Shown here in pieces: positions 55,154 to 64,000 of a stretch of DNA of 64,000 nucleotides. The DNA lies in contig NHZP01000025.1 of NCBI GenBank assembly GCA_003313425.1, positions 682,001 to 746,000 of the forward strand, read 5' to 3'. Below the pieces are notes generated by a model. The model made no database searches. It was not told the DNA's origin and saw only the letters and a list, made by a program, of their open reading frames with translations. How positions within the stretch are numbered: position 1 is the stretch's first letter; every line of letters starts with the position of its first letter. The stretch is from Pseudopyrenochaeta lycopersici (taxonomy: Eukaryota; Ascomycota; Dothideomycetes; Pleosporales; Pseudopyrenochaetaceae). The position numbers and the translations under genes are program-made.

Positions 55154-55520
55154 ACCGAGATGCTCAAGACAAGAAAACACATTTAAGACCTACGTTCTTT
55201 TCTAACTGGTTACCTGCGGCGGAGACGCGATGGTGTCGCGGCAGTGTCGCGTTCATAGATTACGCGCTAAGCCAAGCTAGGTGATTGATTTCCACTAGCA
55301 TTAGCGTTGGGGACAAATCTCATTTTGGGGACAAATCTCAAAACCTTGGGGACAAATCTCACTAGCCGCACTCATCTCACTTTTTCGAAGGCTTACTAAT
55401 CCAGTCTTGGCATTTTAGATAACTATATAACATAATATAACTGCCCTCGAGCGGTTATTATATAACTGGAACTGCCCTTCTAATTATGTTATATAAGTTA
55501 CCTACAAGCCTGCTTCAACC

Positions 55521-55969
55521 GAATGCAATTCAACTCATCTTCTCGCGATAACTCTACTCCGGCTGAAGTAGCCATGCAGACAGACGGAGCTGATATCAAA
55601 TGATAGCTTAATCAACTACTCAACGATGGGTATGCGGGGAATGGCACCTGTGGCGTATTACACTAGCTGTACTAAGAAAACTAGATCCCTGGAGGAGATA
55701 TTACAAATCGGTTGAAGGGATTTTGCTGGACTATCACGATCAGTCTATCACTCTACTTCCTGGTAATGTGATAAGACTATATATGTGCTAGCTCTATGAC
55801 ATAAAGCGACGATCTCGAAGCACACCAGAGAGTCAGTATCAACATAAATTGCATGTTCGTTATGCTTGGAATGATTAGGACGGAGGTCTTCTCCATCCGT
55901 GTTGAGCTCTACATTTGCAGAATCTCACCGAACATGTCCTCCAGCTTACATGTCGGCCTAACTAGGGTT
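55521..55969. other. No gene seen
   Basis: About 450 bp between the deleted hAT-2 and hAT-5, without a recognisable frame. Confidence 0.5.
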
Positions 55970-56153
55970 CAGTGATCTCAACGGTTCAGTTCAATTCAGT
56001 TCATGGGTCCGAACTGAATTGAACCGAGTCTTGGCGGTAAGTTCAGTTCAGTTACCGGTAATACCAATATAAACCGCAACGTGATTACGCGATGTATGAT
56101 GTCAAAGTGAGGTGGAGGAAAAGCAGTTCATACAGCCATTGCAGGATGTTATA

Positions 56154-58570
56154 CTATTTCTTATCGACTCCATCAAATGCGTCAGCCGCTGGAGCTCCAA
56201 ACCACCACCGAAGGCACTCTACTGCTTCGATAATGTCATCGAGCAAGCGGTTTCGTCGGTCAGTAATTAGGAGCTTAGCACTGCTAAACAGCCTCTCGCA
56301 TTCGTCAGACATTGGTGATATAGCCAACAGATCTAGTGCGAACCGTGCGAGATCTCTTTGTGAGTTATATCTGTCGTTCCAGAACTCAAGAGCCTTGTCG
56401 CCGTCGCAAAGACCTCCAGGGACAAGATCACTCTCGCAGTACTGTTCGTATAGATCGAGGTTGCGGGGTGCGCTGATTCGGATGCGTTTGTGTTTAAATT
56501 GGCGCTCAAACGTCCGTGATACCTTAGGCTGGCGTATGTCCGCATCCTGCTGCTCGTCAGTGTTGATAGAGTATTGCCCTTGGTATTCTTCCTCCCAAAG
56601 CTTCTTCACCGCAATTTGGGCACGTTCAAACCACGCCTTCTTTTCAGGGCTATTGCTATGCACCCATTCCTGCTCAAACCAAGCCCATTTCACGCGTGGG
56701 TCCAGTACCTGAGCAGCATAATAGGCTGGTGGAAGATCATAGTCTTTTGGATACTGCTTCTGCCAGTTGAGCTGCTTATTGGAGTAATACTCTTCGCATT
56801 TTTCCCAAGCTGCCTCTGCATAAGCTTTTAAATAGTGGTAAGTAAATTGCTCCTTCCGTTCCTTCCTCCTTCCATAATTATCCGACACGAGGCCTTCGTA
56901 ATGACACTTGGAATTATCTATCTCAGTGAGGAGGCAGTCCAGGGTTGAGAACCAGTCAGAAAGGTAGGCTCGTTTGCCTTGAGTGATCATTGTCGCCTCA
57001 AAGAAGTCATAAAGTGCTGTATGGATCTCCTCAAGTTCAAACCAGTGCTGTGGTTCAAGTTTGAAGTCTTTGCAGTCTTTTGCGCCTCTTGGAGCTACAT
57101 GCTGTGAACAGAAGAGACTGAGACGCTCCCGAACATTAAGAGCACGGGTAATTGAATGATACCATGAGTTCCAGCGTGTAGAGTTGCTTTGAATCAACTT
57201 TTAACGATGGTTGTTAGATCCTGTTCACAAGAAACGGGGAAGCAGCAGGGAAAGATGATGAAATGAAGCACCCACCTCTAACTTATCAAACTTAGTCAAA
57301 TCGCCGCAACAACGAATACTTGCGAACTCTTCACGTCGTTGGGGGGTACATCGAATATATCGAACAAGGTTCTGGAGCCTACCAAGGCAGCCCTGTTTCC
57401 GCCAGAGCAAGTCAATTGCATCAAAATCCCCGCGCTGGTTGTAACATTCTAGCTTTCAACGAACTTATCTGCATCCTTCCCAAACAGAAAAGCCTTGCAA
57501 CAGAGGTTGACAACATGGCCGAGGCAGCGGAGGCGTTGGCGACGGCGCTGTCGAGGAGTGAGGCTTGGGCAAAGCTTTCGTAGTATATAGTCGACTGCAG
57601 TATCATTTGACTTGATATTGTCAAGCATAAAGTACTCAACCTGGTCTCCATAGATGCCATAGTCTTCAAGTACCTTAACAACAGCTTCACCGATGTTCTC
57701 CCCAGTGTGTTCACCCTCAAGCCGTCTAACGCCAAGCACGGTTATTCGGCGTTGTCAATTTGCATCGATAAACATTGCAACAACGCCAATAAAGCCGCGA
57801 TGGTTGGGAGACGTCCAGCCATCAAACGAGACGGAGATTTTGCTTCGGGCGCGTTGGATGTCGTTTCGAAGTGCTGCTTTTCTAGATTGAAAAGCTTCCG
57901 TTATCCAAGATCGTATTGTATTGGCGGCTTTTGGCATATACTTTGTTAACACTTTCGGACTTAAAAAGCCAATAAGCTCGCGAAAATAGGTGTCCTCAAC
58001 CTGGTAGAAGGCGATATGGCAGTAGACGATCCATCGGATAAGGAGTTCTTTGAACCGATCGAAAGCACTCTGCGATATTAAGCGCTGGTGTTCAAAACCT
58101 GACTCCAAACACCCCTGACCAGCCGTTGATGACGAAGTTCCAAACTTCGTTATGCCATGAGACCTCGATAAGTGTTGGATTGCTCCCTGTGTTCCATTTA
58201 ACATCGGCCACTTCTGACGAGAACAGAGATGACAGTAGAAATGGTCCTTTTCATCACCATTCTGACGACCTTCTTGACGATACCGAGCGCCATATCTCCA
58301 TACCCATGACTTTATATCTCGATTCCCGCTTTGAGCAAGGGAGGAGTAGCGTATGAAGGTGCCTTTAGCAGGATCAATAATACGCTCAGGCGGCTCTGGA
58401 TGCTCGATAATAGCAGGCGGGGGCGATGGTGCTGTTGAGGTGGCGGTCGTGAGTTCGATTGATGGCTCAACCGATAGCTCGACTGACGATTCGACTGATG
58501 GTCCCACCAACGGCCCGACCGATGGCTCGAAGGAAGCCTCGACCGATGGCTCCGGGGATATAGATGCCAT
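56154..58570 (-). pseudogene. hAT-5 transposase, broken
   Basis: A different hAT lineage from hAT-1 to hAT-4 (resembles Restless-like fungal hATs). From ATG 58570: Ser/Pro/Glu repeats (PSVE units), BED-like finger HFYCHLCSRQKW...HLSRSH, SVSFDGWTSPNHRGF, then a TGA at 57755 at a probable Trp, core continuing (MLDNIKSNDTAVDYIL, RLRCLGHVVNLCC), a TAG and 1-nt loss near 57445, an intron near 57188-57270, NSTRWNSWYHS and the dimerisation domain MSDECERLFSSAKLLITDRR. The last 340 codons are fully open. Confidence 0.85.
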
Positions 58571-59280
58571 TATTCGTAATGAACTTCTATGTTGTAGGAC
58601 CAAGGTGCGCAAGAGAGAAGTCCTTCGTTTCTCAAACGGAAACAGAGAAGATGATTTAAGATATCGTATAAAATAGTATTCTAAGAAATATTTGATTTCG
58701 TCAGGTCTCAAATCTATCAGAATCGGAGACAGTTAAATGGGTAGTAAGGGTCCTAGATTAGCCGCCAAGCCTTCACAAGAAACACAACTAAAACAAGATG
58801 CAATATTAAACTATTGAATCAAGATACGTGGTGAGTTGAAGGCTAAACTTCAACTGATATCTTCGTTCCAGACAAAGGTAGCCAGTATCCATCTACTGGC
58901 CGTCATGAAGTTTCTCCAGTTCTTGGCGGCCAGCTGACACTTAGTTTAATGCCACCATCAAGTCTTGGCGGTAAACCGTTGGTTTACCGGTAACCATCGG
59001 TTTTTTCAGACGATTGTGTCGCAGGCCAAGGTGTCATCTCAGGGAGCCTGAGGAAGAAACTGCATTAGTAATCTTGCCATATAATCTAAGACGTGCGGGG
59101 TCAGGTTCACGAGACCAAGGCACAACACACACACAATACAACTTTTCTGCTCATCATGAATTCTTCCTGATGCATCATCATCATCATCAGCACACCCAAG
59201 TGCGACAGATTGAATTGAACCGAGTCTTGGCGGTAAATTCAGTTCGGTTCAAATGGTAAACCGAACCGTTGAGATCACTG

Positions 59281-59411
59281 CATCATACATCGCGTAATCA
59301 CGTGTCGGTTTATATTGGTATTACCGGTAACTGAACTGAACTTACCGCCAAGACTCGGTTCAATTCAGTTCGGACCCATGAACTGAATTGAACTGAACCG
59401 TTGAGATCACT
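59281..59411. repeat. Second, inverted copy of the hAT-5 left terminus
   Basis: 131 bp that is the reverse complement of 55970-56100 with very few differences, placed directly after a diverged right terminus; they share the base at 59281. Confidence 0.8.
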
Positions 59412-59431
59412 GAGTGCTGACTAGGCCATAG

Positions 59432-60255
59432 TATGTACGAAGAGGTTCGTCACCTGCAACCCAGGTACCTAAGGCTATGGTCGGCACCATCGTCCTCAAT
59501 ACCATCTGTGGTCTCGTCTTCCTCATCCCCCTCGATTTCGTCCTGCCCAACCAGACGTACGTCGCTGGGCTTGCGCCTGCTCAGCCCACTCCGACTATTA
59601 TCGCGGATGCCGTAGGCTCTTCAGGTGGTGCCATTAGTCTCCTCATTCCACTTATAGTACTTAATCTGTTCTGCAGGATTGGTTGCACTGCTGCCTCCTC
59701 CTGCGCCATCTATGCCTTCGCTCGCGATGGAGGTATTCCTGGTTACAAGATGTAAAGGGTTGACAACACCAAGTTGATGTACCTGTCAGCATAATGATAA
59801 GCATAGTTGTGCAGCTTGCGCTCGGTCTTATCTATTTTGGTGCTTGCCGCTGCTTTCAACGCCTTCTCTGTGTCGGTGTCATTTGCTTGACACTCAGTTA
59901 TGCCGCACCTATTGCCTGCTCCATGCTCGGTGGCCGCAAGCAGGTCGTTGAGGGCTAGTTCTACCTTGGTAAACTTGGTGCGTTCTGCAACGTTGTGGCC
60001 ATCGGTAAGTTAAAGCATAATTCGATGCTTTCACACCACTTCCATCCAACAGCGTGGTCCGCTCTTGCAACTCCTCTCTCCTGCATGCCTACCTCCCTTC
60101 CCGTCACCCCTAGCTCGATGAGCTACGCTTCCATCGTTCTTGCCGCTGTCATCCTTGTCTCTACCATCTGGTACTTCGTCTGGGGCAAGGCCAACTACAA
60201 GGGTCCCCCAACACACGAGGATAAGGTTAGCTGCGCCGACACGCACAGCAAATGA
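59432..60255 (+). pseudogene. Amino-acid/GABA permease, C-terminal relic
   Basis: Matches the second half of fungal APC-family permeases (choline/GABA type): TIVLNTICGLVFLIPL, ADAVGSSGGAISLLIPLIVL, CTAASSCAIYAFARDGGIPGYK, then (after a frameshift near 59782) VQLALGLIYFG, VGVICLTLSYAAPIACSMLGGRKQVVEG, and near the end LSCMPTSLPVTPSSMSYASIV and YFVWGKANYKGPPTHED. An intron is retained at 60005-60050. Stops at 59753 and about 59957, plus a frameshift near 59453, disable it. The N-terminal helices are missing; homology begins about 20 bp after the hAT-5 end. Confidence 0.85.
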
Positions 60256-60764
60256 ATAGTGCACCTTGCAGAATGTGGAGACTGTATACATACCGCTCTC
60301 TTAGCAGTGCAGTGCGAGTCACATTTAATATCGCAAGGGTCGCTTAAGCGAGAGCTCGCAAAAGCCTTGTACAGTGCTGTATTTCTACAAATATACCCAA
60401 ATTCTGGCTCTAACACCTTACACTCTACTCTGAGTTGGGTCTTCTGCTGGCCAAGCTGCGGCAAGTCCAGAATAACGATAATCACCGTTCACAATTGCAT
60501 TGTTTCCACTGAGGCCGAACATCGTGTTCCGCCAGGCGCTCGGCATTTCCTGATAGTCGGGCGCGCTGGCCCTGTGCATGTCTCTTCTGCAGGGAAGTTG
60601 CCCAATTACGTTGTCACCAATCGATCTTCCAAGAACCACTTGCCTATGTTTCCGCTAGGAGCCAAGGCGTTCATGTCGTACGTTGCAGTTAACTAGGTAA
60701 ACGTTCCATAAGGGTCGAAACCAGTGCCGTCAAACGCAGCGCCGTAGTTGTTGTTACACCAATC
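60256..60764. other. No gene seen
   Basis: A plus-strand frame at 60259-60696 is open but unlike any protein I know. Confidence 0.4.
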
Positions 60765-62830
60765 CTAGTCATAAACCGGTCGAGTTCCTTCCGCACAAAA
60801 CCGCTGTAATAGACGCCTAGAAGGAATTTGGACAGTACCCAGTCTTAGGCTTTGGTTGAAGATTTTCATTAGGTAAGCTGCAATCAGCTTGAGTCTACTT
60901 TGCAGCGCCCGGTTCGTAATTCCATCTGGGCCTAGAGCTTTGAGCAGTGATACCGCACAGATGGCAGTCTGGGCCACCTTTTCCTCAACTCGCGGCATTT
61001 CGATCTAGGCTTCCCAGGACTCCTCCATGTGGCACCGGTTGTGCACCCTCTTGAGCCGCTTTATCTCCGCTAGCACCGCCTTAGATTCTTCGGTCCATCT
61101 CTCCCGGGCGTGGGGGAAAGGGCGGATTCGAGGTACCGCTCTGCTAATGGTGTCTTAGATCGCTGCCGTCACCTCTTTTACATATGTATATATCGCTGCC
61201 TTTGTCTTCGATCTTTCCAGCAGCGGGAGGGCCTTCTTCAGTGCTCGTCTATTTGCCTTCTCATTCAGCATTCTCCAGTCCTTCTTTGCTGTTCTCTCCA
61301 GTCCCTGCAGTGTCAAGTCCAGCACTATGCTTATAGACAGATAGTCTGAGTCGTAATCAAAGCTACTCTCTAATTCGCTCTTAACTCTGTCAGCTAAACT
61401 TTTCAATTGTCAGGCACAGGTTTATCATAGGCTCTAAGAAGCCTCCTTCATATATAACTGTCCCTAGCAAGAGCACGCTGTAGAGCGCAAAGTCTCCTGT
61501 AATGTCTATCAGGTCCTCTAACTCTAAGTTAGATACTCCCCTAATTAGCCCTTCCCAGAGCGGATGATGCAGTTTAAAGTCACCTGTAGCATCTTCTCAT
61601 CCGCTTAGTGTGTAGAGTGCCTCCTAAAGCTGCAGTAGTAATGCTCTGTCGATTGCTTACAGTCTTTAGGGGTTTGTATATGTTGTAGATAAGGAGTCGT
61701 CGCTCTTCTTATTATTCCTAGCTAGGTTCTAGGATTATACAGCATAGATCTTTCGTACGTTCCTTAAAGCGCTACCATATATGATCCATCGTCTTATTAA
61801 TAAAGAAGCAGACTCTAGCAAGGCGTTCTTAGTCACCTGTTAGGTAGCAGAGAGGGAACCTGTCTCTAACCGGGTGGTGCGTGGTTGCAGTGAATCGGTT
61901 CTTCTATAGCTCTTGGACGGCCGGTATATCGTACGCATGAGCTCTCGGGTCCCAGAGCAGTGATGCCATTACTGTGTCTCTCGATTTGCGGACGTAGTAC
62001 TGCAGTATGCTTGGTTTTGTCTGTCCGTTCCTGCATCAGTGTCTGTGTCGATGTCCATTTGCTGACCTCTGCTTTATGTTGGCTGCGCGTTTTGCTCCAT
62101 TGCTTTAAGCGCCTGTCTGGTACGTGTAATACTTCTCTGTGGTCTTTGTGTCGCTACGTTCTCCTGCTCCGTCTGGTAAACTAAGTGTCTGGTGCTAGTT
62201 CGCTTCTGCCCGCGCCTGGATCCAGATCAGTTCAGGACAGCTTGAGTGCTTTGTGGTAGTGTGCCGCTTTGGCCGGGTCTGCTCCTTGACATGGTTGTTC
62301 CTACGACTCCTGGAGGTGTTGCGGTCTGTGTCGGCGCTGCCGAAACAGGGTGGTAGTATGGCCGCATATCATACGCGGCCTTCGCCTTCGCCCTCTCCTG
62401 GACACTGGTAGCGCCACACTTGTGCTCGCCTCGGCACATTGCGCATTTCCTAGTTGTGGTCCGGTCTAGCTTTGATGGGCAGTTGCGGCTCTTGTGTTCT
62501 TGCGCACAGTAGCTAAATGCAGATGTTGCCTTGCACTAGGTTCTTATGTGACTGTAGTGTTGGCTTAAAATACTGCTTCACTCAGAACTGTCCCTTGTAT
62601 CACTTGCGCTAGAGAACCTAGCCCTGCCAGATCGGACCCCCGTTGGTAATCCTGTTAGCATCCACCCACTCCTACCGCCCCCCACCCCAGCCGCTATCCT
62701 TGCTTCCTCTCTAACGCTGATATTGTGATGTACCCTTGTGGCGATTGCGTGGACGGTATCGGTGGTGTTTTTGCGTTCCGTCCTAAGCTCGTATTCGACG
62801 GCATTGAGCATTCGCGCAGTGTTGTCTAAG
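60765..62830 (-). pseudogene. Tad-like LINE, degenerate 5' part (LINE-2)
   Basis: On the minus strand: near 62450-62370 a Cys/His knuckle region of ORF1 (CAMCRGEHKCGATS after NCPSKLDRTTTRK); around 61406-61155 the end of the endonuclease linker (ADRVKSELESSFDYDSDYLS, ERTAKKDWRML); at 61000-60765 the start of the reverse transcriptase (LLKALGPDGITNRALQSRLK, NQSLRLGTVQIPS). Many stops and shifts between. The RT core and everything 3' are absent. A different copy from LINE-1. Confidence 0.7.
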
Positions 62831-63411
62831 GCCGTCTTAATTTCAGTCTACGGGACGTTAGGCGCATCGCACACTAGGGGCGTGTTGACTTTCAGTAATG
62901 TCAGCGTGTCATAACGGATGAGCTTACGAGGTCTACAGGCACAGGCTGGCTTTAAGTACGATGAATACAAGTTGTTGCGTTCTGAAGGAAGGTGCTGAGT
63001 TGTGTGCATGTTCGCGGGATGGAGTGCATGCGGGCTGCTGAGGCCAGTGTCGCCATGGCCCTTCGGTCGCAGTATGCGCTACCGCTGGGTGTTCGCTAGT
63101 CAATCGGCGTCAAAAGCGACAGTTTACGTGCGATAAACTGGGTTGAATCCAAAAATCGAGTTCCCGCTGTTTGTAGTGTTTTTGAGATAGCGATGCATGT
63201 TGTGTCCCCACGCCGCCTGACGGCGCGCATCGAGTGCACGGACACGGCAGCGCGGATTGAGGGCGCGCTTCGTTTTTTCGCGTCCGAACATCCAGGCCAA
63301 TCCAACTTCAGACACCTCCAAGTACAACGATCTTGTCACGTTAATCAGCCTAAATCATAAACGTCCAAACATTGGCTTTGGTGCCTGTATATTGTAGCCC
63401 GTCAATCTGCA
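62831..63411. other. Upstream region of the Zn2Cys6 gene
   Basis: No convincing gene; short frames only. Includes the region that should hold the promoter of the gene starting at 63412. Confidence 0.4.
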
Positions 63412-64000
63412 ATGGGTCAGACTCGTCGGGCTCATCGCAAGTCACGTGGGGGGTGTGAGGAATGCAAGCGTCGGCGTATAAAGGTACGGTGGCTACACTT
63501 TGCTATTTCCATCCCGTTAACATCGCAGAAAGTGTAGCGAAGAGAAGCCAGAGTGCGCACACTGTGTACGGCATGTTGTAACATGCGTGTACCCTGTGAA
63601 TGCTCCCGCAAGAGCAAGACTCAATACCAACTCACCACTCACCACTGCTGCCTCTCCAGCAACACCATCACAAGAGAACGCTGCCACAAGTAACAATTAT
63701 CCGACGCAACATCAGAGCAATGTCGCTTCCGATCAGTCGCTCTACACACTCAGCGATTTGACATTGCTACACCACTGGATCACAATCACCAGTCTAGAAA
63801 TTGTTCAATTGCCATCGTTAAACTACATTTGGCAGACAGAATTCCTAAAGTTCGCTTTCAAGAACGGCCCTTTGATGAACCGAATTCTTAGCCTTACTGC
63901 GTTACACTGCGCCTATCTGGACCCTGCTAATCGCCATTCGGCCATGCTAGTCGCGGAGCAACATCACAGCCGAGCTATCAAAGGGCTCATGGAAGGATTA
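63412..64000 (+). CDS. Zn2Cys6 (Gal4-type) transcription factor, 5' part
   Basis: Nuclear fungal transcription factor running off the window. Exon 1 63412-63483, 49-nt intron 63484-63532, exon 2 from 63533. The finger is complete: RGGCEECKRRRIKC in exon 1/2, then SEEKPECAHCVRHVVTC, spacing C-x2-C-x6-C-x6-C-x2-C-x6-C. Downstream is a Ser/Thr/Asn-rich linker and then a hydrophobic region (SDLTLLHHWITITS, NRILSLTALHCAYLDP) like the middle homology region of sterol-regulator-type (Upc2-like) factors. The acceptor GCAGAAAG is fixed by the need to keep CSEEKPEC in frame. Targets unknown. Confidence 0.9.

Larger units (their letters stand above)
52313..55367 (-). mobile_element. Mutator-like transposon MULE-2 (3055 bp with LTR insert)
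   Basis: TIRs begin GGCTAGTGAGATTTGTCCCC and carry three GAGATTTGTCCCC units per end. The perfect 9-bp duplication GCACTCATC (52304-52312 and 55368-55376) is typical of MULEs. It lies inside the 3' part of the deleted hAT-2. Contains a solo Copia LTR just after the transposase stop. Confidence 0.95.
51239..55512 (+). mobile_element. Internally deleted hAT-2 derivative carrying MULE-2
   Basis: Termini CAGGGATGTAGGTAA and (reversed) CAGGCTTGTAGGTAA, with the perfect 8-bp duplication CTTCAACC on both sides (51231-51238, 55513-55520). Subterminal palindromes match hAT-2. Excluding MULE-2 it is about 1.2 kb against 2969 bp for hAT-2, so it is a non-autonomous deletion derivative that hAT-2 transposase could mobilise. 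Confidence 0.93.
55970..59411 (-). mobile_element. hAT-5 with 131-bp terminal inverted repeats
   Basis: The left end (55970-56100) starts CAGTGATCTCAACGG and recurs almost exactly inverted at 59281-59411. A second, diverged end of the same family finishes at 59281 (CCGTTGAGATCACTG), so the right side has two tandem termini. Subterminal motif GTCTTGGCGGTAA occurs repeatedly. No 8-bp duplication is visible (CTAGGGTT left, AGTGCTGA right). Confidence 0.75.

Noticed and set aside
1..64000. CRISPR arrays, tRNA or rRNA genes, bacterial operons
   Set aside because: No spaced direct repeats of CRISPR type, no tRNA-like A/B-box plus T-loop pattern that I could confirm by eye, and gene structure is eukaryotic throughout. 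A tRNAscan run would settle the tRNA question.

Overview
The window looks like a repeat-rich stretch of a filamentous ascomycete (Pezizomycotina) genome. Host genes carry short 43-94 nt GT-AG introns, and the families are typically fungal: an Rsr1/Rap-type GTPase, a SAT4-type membrane protein, a Zn2Cys6 regulator, GH106 and a chitin-synthase-like GT2. The transposons (hAT, pogo/Fot, MULE, Tad-like LINE, Copia) are also typical. I cannot name the species.

Layout. 25-913 Rsr1/Bud1-like GTPase with a 10-nt microexon. 999-4272 small LTR-like repeats, a pogo fragment and a truncated ankyrin gene. 4273-9000 a Tad-like LINE whose middle is missing and replaced by hAT-1. 9176-13254 a pogo transposase gene (pogo-B) split by an intact hAT-2. 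13255-16729 mostly empty. 16730-19270 a Tc1-like remnant carrying a truncated hAT-3. 19271-24528 a Copia element. 25507-29153 a divergent gene pair: a UDP-HexNAc-type dehydrogenase and a chitin-synthase-like glycosyltransferase. 29199-32003 repeat remnants and broken genes. 32528-40971 MULE-1, whose intron holds two hAT-4 copies, one inserted in the other in opposite orientation. 41331-42734 SAT4 gene. 43012-46925 pogo-C, a Copia-like LTR, pogo-D and a hAT-4 end. 47067-50387 secreted GH106 enzyme. 51239-55512 an internally deleted hAT-2 containing MULE-2, which itself contains a solo Copia LTR. 55970-59411 hAT-5. 59432-60255 relic amino-acid/GABA permease. 60765-62830 a second LINE relic. 63412-64000 start of a Zn2Cys6 transcription factor.

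How it fits together. Roughly two thirds of the window is mobile DNA. Target-site duplications (TSDs) let the order of insertions be read: hAT-4B into hAT-4A into MULE-1; solo LTR into MULE-2 into deleted hAT-2; hAT-2 into pogo-B. Four transposase genes are open throughout once introns are removed (hAT-2, 764 aa; hAT-4B, 751 aa; MULE-2, 801 aa; hAT-4A nearly complete), while others carry stops consistent with C-to-T decay, so old and young insertions are mixed. The best candidate for host biology of interest is the divergent sugar-nucleotide dehydrogenase/GT2 pair, which could make an acidic HexNAc-containing surface polysaccharide. That role is inferred from motifs, not shown.
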